A stretch of DNA of 64,000 nucleotides from Rhodothermaceae bacterium Tc-Br11_B2g6_7 (GCA_001564055.1 LKNB01000009.1:1-64000), one strand, 5' to 3'; positions 25,305-35,042 are shown, counted from the stretch's first letter. A program made the numbers and translations. The notes: generated from the letters alone by a model not told the origin.

Positions 25305-25838
25305 ATGACTACACTCCTACTACTGCAGCAGGTAGATCCTCCCACGCCTTCCTTGTTAGCGCCTGACGCTGGCCTGGTCTTTTGGGTGGCCGTTGTTTTT
25401 GGCCTCGCGCTCTTCATTTTATGGAAGTATGCCTGGGGCCCCATCACGGAAGCCCTCGACGAGCGTGAGACGCGCATTGAGGACTCCATGCAGGCGGCTG
25501 AGAAAGCTCTCGAAGAGGCCCGGAAGATCCAGGCCGATAACGAGCGGGCCCGGCGTGAAGCCGAGCAGGAAGGGCAACGCATCCTGCGCGAGGCGCGCGA
25601 GGAGGCCGAACGGCTGCGCAATGAAGAGATCCAGGAAACGCGTGAGCGCATTGCTACCCTACGCGACCAGGCGCAAGAAGACATTGCGCGGGAGAAGCAG
25701 AGTGCGCTGGATGACCTGCGGGCCGAGGTAGCCGACCTGGCTATCGAAGCGGCTGAGCGTATCCTGGGCGAGGCGCTGGATCAATCACGCCACCGGAAGC
25801 TCGTCGAAAACATGATTGAAGAGCTCCCCAAAAACTAA
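25305..25838 (+). CDS. atpF: ATP synthase F0 subunit b
   Basis: The 177-residue peripheral-stalk subunit has one N-terminal membrane helix ('LVFWVAVVFGLALFILWKYAW', about 24-44) then a continuous charged coiled coil to the C-terminus. The ATG at 25305 is chosen over an upstream GTG at 25263 because the helix then starts at the usual distance from the N-terminus. Confidence 0.95.
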   Translation: MTTLLLLQQVDPPTPSLLAPDAGLVFWVAVVFGLALFILWKYAWGPITEALDERETRIEDSMQAAEKALEEARKIQADNERARREAEQEGQRILREAREEAERLRNEEIQETRERIATLRDQAQEDIAREKQSALDDLRAEVADLAIEAAERILGEALDQSRHRKLVENMIEELPKN

Positions 25839-25877
25839 CCACGCCTTCTGTTTCTGTAGGCCAACGCCCCTGTCCGT

Positions 25878-26450
25878 ATGAGCTACGCATCCAATACCGC
25901 CCGCCGCTACGCCCGTGCCCTGCACGAGCAAGCGCGTGCCCAAGACGCCGTGCCAGCGGTTGACGATGACATGGAGACGCTGCACGCGACGCTTGAGGCG
26001 TCTGATGAGCTTGGTCGCTTTTTCCAAAGCCCCATCATCTCTCAGGAACGGAAGCACGGCGTCGTTCGCGCGCTGTTCGACGAACGGCTGCACGCGCTTT
26101 CCTCCAGCCTGCTGCACCTTCTTGTAGAGAAGAAACGCGAAGGGCTAGTACAGGAGATTGTGCAGGCGTACCGCGCGCTCCGCGACGCTGAAGAAGGCCG
26201 GGTTGAAGCCCACGCGCAAGTGGCACACGACCTCGACAAGGCCGGCCGCGACCAGCTGCAGGCCGCACTTGAAGGCCTCCTCGGTAAACAGGTGCGCTTG
26301 ACCGTGGAGCAGAACCCCGACCTCATTGGCGGGGTGGTCGTGCGGGTTGGCGATACGGTGTACGACCGCAGCGTGCGCCGCCAGCTGAACGCCCTGCGGA
26401 GCCGTCTTGAGCGGGGCCATACGGCCACGCCAACCAACGGCGCCCCCTGA
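25878..26450 (+). CDS. atpH: ATP synthase F1 subunit delta
   Basis: The 190-residue subunit has the N-terminal helical domain ('NTARRYARALHEQA') that caps F1 and the C-terminal 'NPDLIGGVVVRVGDTVYDRSVRRQL' block that contacts subunit b. It starts 39 bases after atpF. Confidence 0.95.
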   Translation: MSYASNTARRYARALHEQARAQDAVPAVDDDMETLHATLEASDELGRFFQSPIISQERKHGVVRALFDERLHALSSSLLHLLVEKKREGLVQEIVQAYRALRDAEEGRVEAHAQVAHDLDKAGRDQLQAALEGLLGKQVRLTVEQNPDLIGGVVVRVGDTVYDRSVRRQLNALRSRLERGHTATPTNGAP

Positions 26451-26516
26451 ATCCGCTGAGGCTCACCCCCTTCCTACACCCCTACATCCTTTTCGCATCA
26501 TCCCTGTCCGATCCCT

Positions 26517-28115
26517 ATGTCTGATTCCATCCGACCTGATGAAGTAACCGCCGTGCTCCGGAAGGAACTCGGCGGCTTCGAGGCCGACACCGACGTCTAC
26601 GAAGTGGGCACCGTGCTCCAGGTAGGGGACGGTATCGCCCGTATCTATGGCCTTAGCAACGTACAGGCCGGTGAGCTGGTGGAGTTTCCGTCCAGTGGCG
26701 CGGTGGGTATGGTGCTAAACCTGGAGGAAGACAACGTCGGCGTCGTGCTCTTTAGCGATGTGTCGGCCGTGCGTGAAGGGGACGAGGCGCGCCGTACGCA
26801 GCGGATCGCCTCCATCGAGGTGTCCGAAGAACTCCTGGGGCGCGTCATCAACCCGCTGGGCGAGCCCATGGACGGGCGGGGGCCCATCACAGGCGAGACG
26901 CTCGAAATGCCACTGGAGCGCAAAGCACCGGGTGTGGTCTACCGCGAGCCGGTGACCGAGCCGCTGCAGACGGGCCTCAAGCCTATCGATGCCATGATCC
27001 CGGTCGGGCGTGGACAGCGTGAGCTCGTGATCGGCGACCGCCAAACAGGGAAGACGGCGGTGCTCGTCGATACCATCATCAATCAGAAAAGCACCCACGA
27101 GACCGACAAGCCGGTGTACTGCGTCTACGTCGCGGTGGGCCAGAAGGCTTCGACCGTGGCGCAGGTTGAGCGCGCCCTCGAAGAGAACGGCGCCATGGAC
27201 TACACCGTCATCGTGAACGCACCGGCGTCGGCCACGGCTCCCCTGCGCTTCATTGCGCCGTTTGCAGGGGCCGCCATCGGCGAGTTCTTCCGCGACACCG
27301 GACGCCACGTGCTCGTCTGCTACGACGACCTCTCCAAGCAGGCCGTTGCCTACCGTGAGGTCTCCCTGCTCCTGCGCCGCCCGCCGGGCCGCGAAGCCTA
27401 CCCCGGTGACGTGTTCTACCTGCACAGCCGGCTCTTGGAGCGCGCCGCGAAGATCATCAGCAACCAGGACGTGGCGGAGCAGATGAACAACGTACCCAAG
27501 TCGCTGGAGGGCAAAGTCAAGGGCGGCGGGTCCCTCACGGCGCTCCCGGTCATTGAAACGCAGGCAGGCGACGTCTCGGCGTACATCCCGACCAACGTCA
27601 TCTCCATCACGGACGGCCAGATTTACCTGGACGCTGACCTCTTCAACGCCGGTGTGCTGCCAGCCATTGACGTCGGGATCTCGGTGAGCCGGGTCGGTGG
27701 TAACGCGCAGATCAAAGCGATGAAAAGCGTCGCAGGGACCCTGCGTATTGACCTCGCCCAGTACCGCGAGCTCGAAGCGTTTGCCAAGTTTGGCTCCGAC
27801 CTGGACGCCGCCACACAGCGGCAACTCCGCCGCGGTGAGCGCCTGATTGAGGTGCTGAAGCAAGGGCAGTTCGATCCCATGAGCGTCCGTAACCAGGTAG
27901 CCATCATCTACGTGGCGACGGAAGGGCTGCTCGACAAGGTACCGGTCGAGAAAATCCAGGAGTTTGAAGCCGAATTCCTGGAGCGCGTCAACCTGCGCCA
28001 CAAGGAAGCGATGCAGTCCATCACCGAGACCGGAAAGCTGAGCGACGAGGTCAAGGAGATTCTGGAGAACGAAGTGAAAGAGCTGGTTGAGATTTACACC
28101 TCCGACGACGCGTAA
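26517..28115 (+). CDS. atpA: ATP synthase F1 subunit alpha
   Basis: The 532-residue non-catalytic nucleotide-binding subunit has Walker A 'GDRQTGKT' at 173-180, the N-terminal beta-barrel and the C-terminal helical bundle. Length is slightly above E. coli (513) because of a longer acidic C-terminal end. It precedes atpG; atpD and atpC are not in this window. Confidence 0.98.
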   Translation: MSDSIRPDEVTAVLRKELGGFEADTDVYEVGTVLQVGDGIARIYGLSNVQAGELVEFPSSGAVGMVLNLEEDNVGVVLFSDVSAVREGDEARRTQRIASIEVSEELLGRVINPLGEPMDGRGPITGETLEMPLERKAPGVVYREPVTEPLQTGLKPIDAMIPVGRGQRELVIGDRQTGKTAVLVDTIINQKSTHETDKPVYCVYVAVGQKASTVAQVERALEENGAMDYTVIVNAPASATAPLRFIAPFAGAAIGEFFRDTGRHVLVCYDDLSKQAVAYREVSLLLRRPPGREAYPGDVFYLHSRLLERAAKIISNQDVAEQMNNVPKSLEGKVKGGGSLTALPVIETQAGDVSAYIPTNVISITDGQIYLDADLFNAGVLPAIDVGISVSRVGGNAQIKAMKSVAGTLRIDLAQYRELEAFAKFGSDLDAATQRQLRRGERLIEVLKQGQFDPMSVRNQVAIIYVATEGLLDKVPVEKIQEFEAEFLERVNLRHKEAMQSITETGKLSDEVKEILENEVKELVEIYTSDDA

Positions 28116-28157
28116 CCTCGCCGCGCCCGTTCCTTTTCCTGACGAGTTACGTCCTTT

Positions 28158-29087
28158 ATGGCCAACTTGCGTGACATCCGCAACCGCATCGACTCCGTCG
28201 AAAACACGCAGCAGGTGACGCGTGCGATGAAGATGGTGGCGGCTGCCAAGCTGCGGCGGGCGCAGGAGCGCATCTTCACCGCGCGCCCCTACGCCTTCAA
28301 GATCCGCGAAATCATCACTCACCTGAAGCGCGAACTTGACCCGGGTGCCCACCCGCTGTTTCAAGCTGCAGAGGAGGTGGACTCCGTCCTGCTGGTCGTT
28401 GTTACGGCTGACCGTGGGCTCGCGGGCGCCTTCAACGCTAACGTCATTCGCAAGGCGGAGGACACCCTGGAGGGGCCGTACCGCGAACTGTACGAGGCGG
28501 GCAAGGTGCGCCTGCTGTGCATTGGGCGGAAAGGACACGACTACTTCAAGCGGCGCGACATCGAAATCGTAGGCGACTACCGCGGCTTCTTCGAGGAGCT
28601 GAAACTGGAGACCACGCGCGACCTGGTGGATCGCATCAACGACGGTTTCCTTGAGGGCGACTGGGATGAGGTGAAGGTCGTCTACAACGAGTTCAAAAAC
28701 ACCATTTCGCAGAACCGCATCGTCGAGCCGTTTCTGCCCATCCCCAAAGACCGCTTCCTGACGCCCGTCATGGAAGACGAGGATGAGCTTTCCGGATTGG
28801 AGATAGAGCGCGATCCGTTTGCTGTTGAGTACATTTTCGAGCCGGACGCGGAGGGCATCCTGAAGGTGCTGGTGCCGCGGTACCTGTACTACCAGCTCTG
28901 GCGCATCGTGCTGGAATCGAACGCGGCCGAGCAGGGGGCCCGCATGGTGGCGATGGACAACGCTACGTCTAACGCCGACGACCTGCTGCGTGACCTGCGG
29001 CTGGATTACAACCGGGCCCGGCAGAGTGCGATTACCACGGAGATCATTGAGATTACCAGCGGCGCCGAAGCGATGGAGCAGGGCTGA
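28158..29087 (+). CDS. atpG: ATP synthase F1 subunit gamma
   Basis: The 309-residue central-shaft subunit starts with 'MANLRDIRNRIDSVENTQQ' and ends 'NRARQSAITTEIIEITSGAEAM', the two ends that form the coiled coil inside F1. Middle blocks such as 'TADRGLAGAFNANV' are typical. It is the last gene of the operon; the next gene is a tRNA. Confidence 0.97.
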   Translation: MANLRDIRNRIDSVENTQQVTRAMKMVAAAKLRRAQERIFTARPYAFKIREIITHLKRELDPGAHPLFQAAEEVDSVLLVVVTADRGLAGAFNANVIRKAEDTLEGPYRELYEAGKVRLLCIGRKGHDYFKRRDIEIVGDYRGFFEELKLETTRDLVDRINDGFLEGDWDEVKVVYNEFKNTISQNRIVEPFLPIPKDRFLTPVMEDEDELSGLEIERDPFAVEYIFEPDAEGILKVLVPRYLYYQLWRIVLESNAAEQGARMVAMDNATSNADDLLRDLRLDYNRARQSAITTEIIEITSGAEAMEQG

Positions 29088-29206
29088 CGGTAGCCGTCTG
29101 GCGCGCGGACCCGCGGAACGGAGGGCCGCACGCGGCGTCTCAAGAGGTCGCAACACAGGTGGCGCGTTGTAGCATGTAGCACGCTGCCTACATAACAACA
29201 CCCATT

Positions 29207-29296
29207 GGAGAGGTGGCCGAGTGGCTGAAGGCGCTCCCCTGCTAAGGGAGTAAACGGTTTATAGCCGTTTCGAGGGTTCGAATCCCTCCCTCTCCG
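29207..29296 (+). tRNA. tRNA-Ser (anticodon GCU)
   Basis: The 90-base cloverleaf has acceptor GGAGAGG/CCTCTCC, a D arm with GTGGCTGAAGG, an anticodon arm CTCCC-CTGCTAA-GGGAG (anticodon GCT at the centre), a long class II variable arm with ACGG/CCGT pairing and T arm GAGGG-TTCGAAT-CCCTC. The discriminator is G and CCA is not encoded. It reads AGC/AGU codons. serS lies about 1.3 kb downstream on the other strand. Confidence 0.98.
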
Positions 29297-29301
29297 CATC
29301 C

Positions 29302-29332
29302 GCCGAGTCCCTTGTGGGGGCTCGGCTTTTTT
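29302..29332 (+). terminator. Intrinsic terminator after tRNA-Ser
   Basis: GCCGAGTCCC, loop, GGGGGCTCGGC, then TTTTTT. It begins six bases after the tRNA and should end the tRNA transcript, perhaps also that of the atp operon. Confidence 0.85.
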
Positions 29333-29362
29333 CGTAGCCTTGCCGCCTGTGCTCCCGAGTCC

Positions 29363-30094
29363 ATGGCTGAAGCATCGCCGGCCCCACCCCGCTGGAAGAC
29401 GCTCCGCGCCTACGCGGTGCATGCCTACACGGCCTCCGGTGTGGTGGCAGCGTTTCTGGCGGTGGTGGCCCTCATGGCGGACGTCCCCGATCCGCGATGG
29501 GTGTTCTTCTGGCTGGCGGTGGCCGGCATTATCGACGCCACCGACGGCCCGCTGGCACGCCGGTGGGACGTAAAGACGTACGCCGCCCGCGTCCAGGGCC
29601 GCGTCATCGATGACATTGTGGACTATCTTACGTTTACGTTCATCCCGCTGCTGCTCATCTGGCGGATGGGCTGGGTGCCGGATCCGGCTTTGCTCTTTGT
29701 GCTGCCCGCCCTGCTGACCAGCGTGATTGCGTTCGCCCGTGTGGGCATTAAGCAGGAAGATGACGGCTTCTTTATGGGATTCCCCTCCTACTGGAATCTC
29801 GTGGCCTTTTACATCGGCTGGTGGGTGGCGCTCTACGGCGTGTGGTTCCCCGCCGTGCTCATGTTGGGGCTGGCGGTGCTTACGCTCCTGCCCGTGCGCT
29901 TCCTCTACCCGAACCGCACGCCTCGGCCGTACCGTCGCGTTATCCTGTGGGGCGGGTGGATATGGCTGGCCGTCTTGCTGGGCTCACTGCCGTTTTTCCC
30001 GGAGGCTCCAGCATGGCTTTTCTGGGCGTCGCTCAGCTACCCGGCGGCATACGTGGGGCTCTCGTGGTGGGTGGGGCGGAGCGATGGGGGGTGA
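29363..30094 (+). CDS. pcs: Phosphatidylcholine synthase
   Basis: Pcs condenses choline with CDP-diacylglycerol in the inner membrane. The 243-residue polytopic protein has the CDP-alcohol transferase motif in its Pcs form: Asp61-Gly62-x2-Ala65-Arg66, then a longer 12-residue gap to Gly79, x3, Asp83, x3, Asp87, as I recall for Sinorhizobium Pcs rather than the 8-residue gap of PgsA/PssA. About eight membrane helices and a length near 240 also fit. The ATG at 29363 is chosen because frames starting earlier overlap the tRNA terminator. It implies use of external choline. Confidence 0.85.
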   Translation: MAEASPAPPRWKTLRAYAVHAYTASGVVAAFLAVVALMADVPDPRWVFFWLAVAGIIDATDGPLARRWDVKTYAARVQGRVIDDIVDYLTFTFIPLLLIWRMGWVPDPALLFVLPALLTSVIAFARVGIKQEDDGFFMGFPSYWNLVAFYIGWWVALYGVWFPAVLMLGLAVLTLLPVRFLYPNRTPRPYRRVILWGGWIWLAVLLGSLPFFPEAPAWLFWASLSYPAAYVGLSWWVGRSDGG

Positions 30095-30158
30095 TATCCG
30101 TACCCACCTAAAAATAGCAGGGTCGCTTGCAAATAATCACATTATTGTGGAGCCTAAC

Positions 30159-30566
30159 ATGCGTTACCTGACTCTTTTGCTCGCGCTTTGCCTCCTCGGT
30201 GCCATGACCCTGCTGCCATCGGATTCAGGCGAAGCCACGGTACAGTTCACCACGGAGCACGGCATGCTGCTCGTGCAAGGCTTCTACGCGTCAGGTGAGG
30301 AGCAAGAGGAAGAAGCGCTGGCGTATATCCTCGAAGTGGTGCGTGACGGCACAGCCGGCCTGAGCACCACGCGGCAACGCGGGGCGTTTATCTCCACGCC
30401 GGGCCAAGTTGATACGCTGTCCACGAGCCAGGTATCAGTTGGTGAAGGGGATCAGGTGGAGGCCACCCTGACGGTGTCCCGTGACGACGAGACTATAGCG
30501 CGGGAGATTGTGCGGTGCACCTACCCGGCCTGTGGCGAACCGGTTGATAGGGGTTCAAGTCAGTAG
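30159..30566 (+). CDS. CsgH-like exported protein (curli-associated chaperone family)
   Basis: The 135-residue product has a signal peptide ('LCLLGAMTLLPSDSGEA') and a beta-sandwich domain with the CsgH pattern: 'YILEVVRDGTAGLSTTRQRGAF' followed by 'LSTSQVSVGEGDQVEATLTVSRD'. CsgH proteins inhibit premature CsgA amyloid formation in some curli systems. No csgA, csgB, csgE, csgF or csgG lies in the window, so it is an orphan here. It ends 15 bases from the convergent serS stop. The two Cys near the C-terminus could form a disulfide. Confidence 0.65.
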   Translation: MRYLTLLLALCLLGAMTLLPSDSGEATVQFTTEHGMLLVQGFYASGEEQEEEALAYILEVVRDGTAGLSTTRQRGAFISTPGQVDTLSTSQVSVGEGDQVEATLTVSRDDETIAREIVRCTYPACGEPVDRGSSQ

Positions 30567-30581
30567 GCGTTTGCATCCACC

Positions 30582-31859
30582 CTACCCAATGGTCTCAAAC
30601 CCCGTGTACTGATGCAGCACCTCCGGTAGCGCAATGGTGCCGTCAGGCTGCTGGTAGTGCTCCAGCAGCGCGGCAACGACGCGGGGGAGGGCGAGGGCGC
30701 TGCCGTTGAGCGTATGCACGTGCTCGTTACTGCCGGTGCTCTCATCGCGATACCGGACCTGCGTGCGCTGCGCCTGGAAGGCCTCGAAGTTAGAAATGGA
30801 CGATACTTCCAGCCAGCGTTCCTGTCCAGCACTCCACACCTCCAGGTCGTACTTCTTGGTCTGCGTAAAGCCCATGTCGCCGGTGCACATGAGGAGGCGG
30901 CGGTACGGGAGCCCTAACAGCTTTAGGGGACGCTCAGCATCGGCGCGCATGGCCTCCAGCGCTTCGTAGCTATCCGACGGCTTCACGAACTGCACGAGCT
31001 CCACCTTGTCGAACTGATGCAGGCGGTTCAGCGCGCGCACATCCTTTCCGTGCGAGCCGGCCTCGCGCCGAAAACAGGGCGTGTACGCGCAAAACCTGAT
31101 GGGCAGGTCGTCCTCAGCCAGGATCTCGTCGCGAAAGTAGTTGGTGACCGGGACCTCGGCGGTAGGGATGGGGAAGAGGCCATCCCGGTCGATTTCGTAC
31201 ATGATGTCTTCCTTGTCGGGCAGCTGCCCCGTGCCAGTAGCGCTGGCTTCGTTCACGAACAGCGGCGGTTGCATCTCGCGGTAGCCGCGGTCGGTAGCCA
31301 GGTCAAGGAAGAAGTGGATGAGCGCGCGCTGCAGCCGTGCGCCTTTTCCGGTATAGAAGGGAAAACCGGCGCCCGTGACCTTAGCCCCCCGCTCAAAGTC
31401 GGCCAGGCCGTGCTGCTCCAATAGCGCCCAGTGTGGCTGCGCGTCGAACGAGAAGGTCGGCTTTTCGCCCGAGGTAAACACGACCTCGTTGTCGTCGGGT
31501 GTGCGTCCTACCGGTACGCTTTCGTGGGGTAGGTTCGGCAGGCTCAGCAGGAGGCGATGCAGCGCTTCCGCCTTTGCTTTCACGTCGTCCTCCAGTTCCT
31601 GAATACGCTGCTTCAGCGTGCCCGACTCATCGATGAGCGGCTGTGCCTCGTCGCGCTTTCCCGCCCGCATCTTTTCGCCAATCTGCTTCGATAGCGTATT
31701 GGAGCGGGCTTGGGCCTGCTGTAGCTCGGTGAGGAGTTTGCGGTGCTGCGCGTCGAGGGCACGGGCGGTGTCCACGTCGTCGGGCGCGCCCATGTCCTTG
31801 TGTTCAATGGCGGTACGGATACGCTCAGGGGCCTCGCGCAGGAGCTGCAGGTCAAGCAT
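30582..31859 (-). CDS. serS: Seryl-tRNA synthetase
   Basis: The 425-residue class II synthetase has the N-terminal antiparallel coiled coil (about 30-100) that binds the long variable arm of tRNA-Ser, then the catalytic domain with '[21 protein letters not shown]' (motif 2 region), '[23 protein letters not shown]' and '[18 protein letters not shown]' (motif 3). Length is normal. The gene is on the minus strand and leads a run with the RfbD-like and thioesterase genes upstream of it. Confidence 0.98.
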   Translation of the reverse strand: MLDLQLLREAPERIRTAIEHKDMGAPDDVDTARALDAQHRKLLTELQQAQARSNTLSKQIGEKMRAGKRDEAQPLIDESGTLKQRIQELEDDVKAKAEALHRLLLSLPNLPHESVPVGRTPDDNEVVFTSGEKPTFSFDAQPHWALLEQHGLADFERGAKVTGAGFPFYTGKGARLQRALIHFFLDLATDRGYREMQPPLFVNEASATGTGQLPDKEDIMYEIDRDGLFPIPTAEVPVTNYFRDEILAEDDLPIRFCAYTPCFRREAGSHGKDVRALNRLHQFDKVELVQFVKPSDSYEALEAMRADAERPLKLLGLPYRRLLMCTGDMGFTQTKKYDLEVWSAGQERWLEVSSISNFEAFQAQRTQVRYRDESTGSNEHVHTLNGSALALPRVVAALLEHYQQPDGTIALPEVLHQYTGFETIG

Positions 31860-31915
31860 GCGAATGCAAGGAAAGGAAGTGGAGGGGGAAACGGGCTACG
31901 GCGGCGGCGGGGCGG

Positions 31916-32848
31916 TTACGGCGAGGGTGTACTGACGGGCAGCCCCAGGTGTTGACCGAGGGCGCGCAGGGCCTGTCCGACGGGGCGTGGCTTGTAGCCG
32001 ACCTCGCTGGCGGCTTTCAGCACAATAAAGCCCGTGCGCGACGGTCGGTCGGCATCCTGGCCCAGCTCGGCCGACGTGATGGGGTTAATGAGCGAAGCAT
32101 CCAGGTCGAAGACGCGCGCCACCTGCAGGGCAAAGTCGTGCACGGTGAGGAAGTCGGTGCCGGACAGGTGGTAGATGCCGGTCTTGTTGTGACGCACCAG
32201 CTTCTCGATGCCGTCGGCCAGGTCTGGGGCGTAGGTGGGCGTGCGCCACTGGTCGGTGACAACATGGATGGGGTTGCTACGGCGCAGGTTGTCGATCACC
32301 CAGAGTGCGATGTTGGTGCGGCTGAGGGCGTGAGCGGTGCCGTAGACGAGGACGGTCCGGGCGATCGTCCAGTTGCCGGCAGAGGCCTCTCGCACCGCGT
32401 TTTCCCCGGCCAGCTTGGAGCGGCCGTAGAAGTTTACCGGGTTGGGGCGGGCGTCTTCGCGGTAGGGGCCGTCGGCGCCGTCAAAGACGAAGTCGGTAGA
32501 GACTTGCACCAGCCGCGCGCCATGCGTCCGGCACGTCCGGGCGAGGTGCCCCACGGCGTCGGCGTTGACGCTCCAGCAGGCCTCCCGCTCGTTCTCGCAC
32601 TGGTCCACCTTGGTCATGGCCGCGCAGTTAATAACCACCGTCGGCGTAAAGTCATCGAAGAGCCGCTTGACGGCCTCGTGGTCGGTGATGTCGAGCGGGG
32701 CGTAGCCACAGGAGGCTGCTGGAAAGCGCGGCTGCAGGTCCCGCGCGGTCGCCAAAAGATCATACTCCGCATGCGCACTCATCTGATGGACGAGCTGCTG
32801 GCCCAGGAGGCCATTAGCGCCGGTGATGAGTACGCGGTGAAACAACAT
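31916..32848 (-). CDS. dTDP-4-dehydrorhamnose reductase-like (RfbD) extended SDR
   Basis: The 310-residue protein has the Rossmann loop 'ITGANGLLGQQLV', 'NCAAMTKVDQCE', 'STDFVFDG' and the catalytic Tyr-x3-Lys in 'FYGRSKLAGE', all RfbD-family blocks. RfbD reduces dTDP-4-keto-rhamnose, but related proteins act on other sugar nucleotides or, as MAT2B, regulate methionine adenosyltransferase. No rml genes adjoin it, so the substrate is uncertain. It ends 56 bases before the serS start on the same strand. Confidence 0.82.
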   Translation of the reverse strand: MLFHRVLITGANGLLGQQLVHQMSAHAEYDLLATARDLQPRFPAASCGYAPLDITDHEAVKRLFDDFTPTVVINCAAMTKVDQCENEREACWSVNADAVGHLARTCRTHGARLVQVSTDFVFDGADGPYREDARPNPVNFYGRSKLAGENAVREASAGNWTIARTVLVYGTAHALSRTNIALWVIDNLRRSNPIHVVTDQWRTPTYAPDLADGIEKLVRHNKTGIYHLSGTDFLTVHDFALQVARVFDLDASLINPITSAELGQDADRPSRTGFIVLKAASEVGYKPRPVGQALRALGQHLGLPVSTPSP

Positions 32849-33044
32849 GGGTCCTGTACATCAGTCGTGGAAGAGCGGCCGCACGGGGCCACACAATATA
32901 GAACATGCGGAGATCGGAAACAGCCAGGTGATGCAAGCCGATCCGGTGGGCAGAGCGTTTCGCATGTGCGCTAAGGGCCAACGGCATGGCCTCGGGCTTG
33001 GTCCGCCCCTGCGCTCTTGCGTGTTGGCGGGCTGCCGGGCCAGT

Positions 33045-33620
33045 TTACGCGTCGGGTTGCTGCTCGGACAGCGCCGCCCGCACGTCAGCCTTGATGTGCT
33101 GGGCGTCGCCCAGGTTCAGGCGCCCGGCGAGTAGGAGGCGCATCTCGCGTCGCTTGGCGGCCGCCTCGTAGCGGCTTTCTTCCTCCGCGGTCTGCGGGTA
33201 GATTGGCGGCGCCTCCGTGGGGCGGCCCTCGTCATCCAGCGCCACAAACGTGAAGAAGGCCCGGTTGCACCGCCGGCGCGTCTGCTTGCGTGGGTTCTCG
33301 GCCCACACGTTTAGCTCCACCTCCATCGACGTGTGAAAGACGCGGTTGACCTGGCTTTCCGCAATGATGATCTCGTTCTGGTAGATGGGCGCGTTGAACT
33401 CCACGGAGTCGACGGCAGCCGTCACGCAGACGCGGTTGGCGTGGCGCTGCGTTGAGATAGCAGCGCACTTGTCCATCATGTGCAGCAGGCGGCCGCCCAT
33501 CAGGTTGCCGAGCCCGTTGGTATCGTTCGGCAGCACAATTTCAGTCATGACGCAGCGCGAACGGCTGACCGTCTTCTGGCCCTGGGGGTCGTAGGCTTCG
33601 TGGGGGGCGGCAGGGGGCAT
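33045..33620 (-). CDS. Hotdog-fold acyl-CoA thioesterase (ACOT/YciA type)
   Basis: The 191-residue protein has the single hotdog domain of cytosolic acyl-CoA hydrolases with 'NDTNGLGNLMGGRLLHMMD' (catalytic Asn/Asp region), 'DSVEFNAPIYQNEIIIAESQVNRV' and 'FFTFVALDDEGRP'. The ATG at 33620 gives the family N-terminus; earlier in-frame codons add unrelated sequence. The C-terminal 50 residues form a charged helix. Confidence 0.87.
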   Translation of the reverse strand: MPPAAPHEAYDPQGQKTVSRSRCVMTEIVLPNDTNGLGNLMGGRLLHMMDKCAAISTQRHANRVCVTAAVDSVEFNAPIYQNEIIIAESQVNRVFHTSMEVELNVWAENPRKQTRRRCNRAFFTFVALDDEGRPTEAPPIYPQTAEEESRYEAAAKRREMRLLLAGRLNLGDAQHIKADVRAALSEQQPDA

Positions 33621-33746
33621 GGTATGCGGGGAGGCGGAAAGTAAACGGGGCGTATGATGAGAAATCAAGACCCCGGGGCCCGGTGAGGAGATCCATCCGG
33701 GGGATGAAAAGCACATGACGTCGCTTTTCCCGCCCGACCGCGGTCT

Positions 33747-35042
33747 TTACGTCTTGCGTTCCTCCGGCTCCGCCGCGGGGAAGAGGATGTTATTCAGGAT
33801 GAGGCGATACCCGGGGGAATTCTTGTGCAGGCCCAGGTCGGTAGGCGGATCGCCCACGAAGTGCTGGTAATCTTCGGGATCGTGGCCGGCGTAAAAGGTG
33901 AACGTGCCCTCGCCCAGCGTGCCGTGCAGGTACTTAACCTCGTCGCGCTCCGGAGCCTCGGCCAGGATGGTCACGCCCGGCTTAATCAGATCTTTCCGAA
34001 AGCTCGTCGACTGTCCCAGGAAGCCTCGGATGGTTGCCACGTGGTTTTGGGTGAGCATGGAGGGCACCGGGTCCCACTTCGCACTGAAGTCGAACAGCGT
34101 GAAGTAGTCGCGGGCGGGGTCGCGCAGGGCGGGCGGCGGCGCACCCACGTCGATGTCAGAGTGCACGTATTCGGTGGCGTTTACGTTCGGGGTGAAGTTG
34201 TGGAAGGCAAACGTACGATCGTAATCGAGGCGTTCCATGAAGTCGGGGTCCACGGGGTCGCCATCATAGGCCGAGGGGACGATGTCGGTGTCGTGGGCAG
34301 CCAGCGCAATATCCAGCGTTTCGGTACCGGAGCACATGGCAAACAGGAAGCCCCCTCCAGCCACGTAGTCGCGGATGGTTTCGCTTACGGCCAGCTTCAT
34401 CTCACTCACCTTCCGAAAGCCATGCTTCAGGGCCAGGCCCTCCAGGTGGCGCTGCTGCTCCTGATACCAAGACGTGTTGCGGTACTGGTAAAACTTCCCG
34501 TACTGGCCGGTGAAGTCCTCGTGGTGGAGGTGCAGCCAGTCGTACTGCTCCAGTTCGCCGTTTAAGATCTCGTCGTTGTAGATCATATCGTACGGCACTT
34601 CGGCGTATTCCAGCGCCAGCAACACCGCATCGTCCCAGGGCAGGGTCTGCTCCGGGGCATAGATGGCAATACTGGGCGCCTTCTCCAGTCGTACTACCGA
34701 CTGATTGCTGGATGGGCTTTCTACCTCGGAGAGGATCTGGGCCGTTTCGGAGCCGCTGACGTGCTCGTAGCGCACCCCACGGGTGTTGAGCTCGCGCGTC
34801 AGGCCCGACGAGGCTGGCAGCAAAAATGAACCGCCGCGATAGTTCAGCAGCCAGTCTACCTCCATCCCTTGGTCGATGGCCCAGTAGGCCGCGCCGTAGG
34901 CTTTCAGGTGATCGGTCTGGCCCGTGTCCATGGGCACCAGGATTTCCTGCGCCTGGGTGGTCGGCGGGGTGGAGGCGTGGAGCAGAAGCCCGGCGCAGAG
35001 CAGCAGCCCGATCAGCGAGAGGAGGGAAGACGAATGGTGCAT
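33747..35042 (-). CDS. Exported protein of the family often labelled 'asparagine synthetase B', probably amidotransferase-like fold, function unknown
   Basis: The 431-residue product has a signal peptide ('LLLHASTPPTTQAQ'), so a cytosolic asparagine synthetase role is implausible. No AsnB N-terminal Cys or ATP-pyrophosphatase loop is present. A 'GGGFLFAMCSGTETLDIAL' segment near 235 resembles the nucleophile elbow of class I glutamine-amidotransferase-like folds, and 'HGTLGEGTFTFYAGHDPED' near 380 resembles the His/Glu end of such domains. As I recall, Bacteroidota homologues are often annotated as asparagine synthetase B, probably wrongly. The TPR gene 65 bases upstream on the same strand is a likely partner. 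Confidence 0.75.
   Translation of the reverse strand: MHHSSSLLSLIGLLLCAGLLLHASTPPTTQAQEILVPMDTGQTDHLKAYGAAYWAIDQGMEVDWLLNYRGGSFLLPASSGLTRELNTRGVRYEHVSGSETAQILSEVESPSSNQSVVRLEKAPSIAIYAPEQTLPWDDAVLLALEYAEVPYDMIYNDEILNGELEQYDWLHLHHEDFTGQYGKFYQYRNTSWYQEQQRHLEGLALKHGFRKVSEMKLAVSETIRDYVAGGGFLFAMCSGTETLDIALAAHDTDIVPSAYDGDPVDPDFMERLDYDRTFAFHNFTPNVNATEYVHSDIDVGAPPPALRDPARDYFTLFDFSAKWDPVPSMLTQNHVATIRGFLGQSTSFRKDLIKPGVTILAEAPERDEVKYLHGTLGEGTFTFYAGHDPEDYQHFVGDPPTDLGLHKNSPGYRLILNNILFPAAEPEERKT

Noticed and set aside
26715-29201. 828-codon minus-strand frame opposite atpA and atpG
   Set aside because: Mirror of two well-identified ATP synthase genes in high-G+C DNA; His/Arg/Val-rich shadow translation.
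33747-35042. Asparagine synthetase B as the literal function
   Set aside because: Signal peptide present; N-terminal Cys and ATP-pyrophosphatase loop absent.
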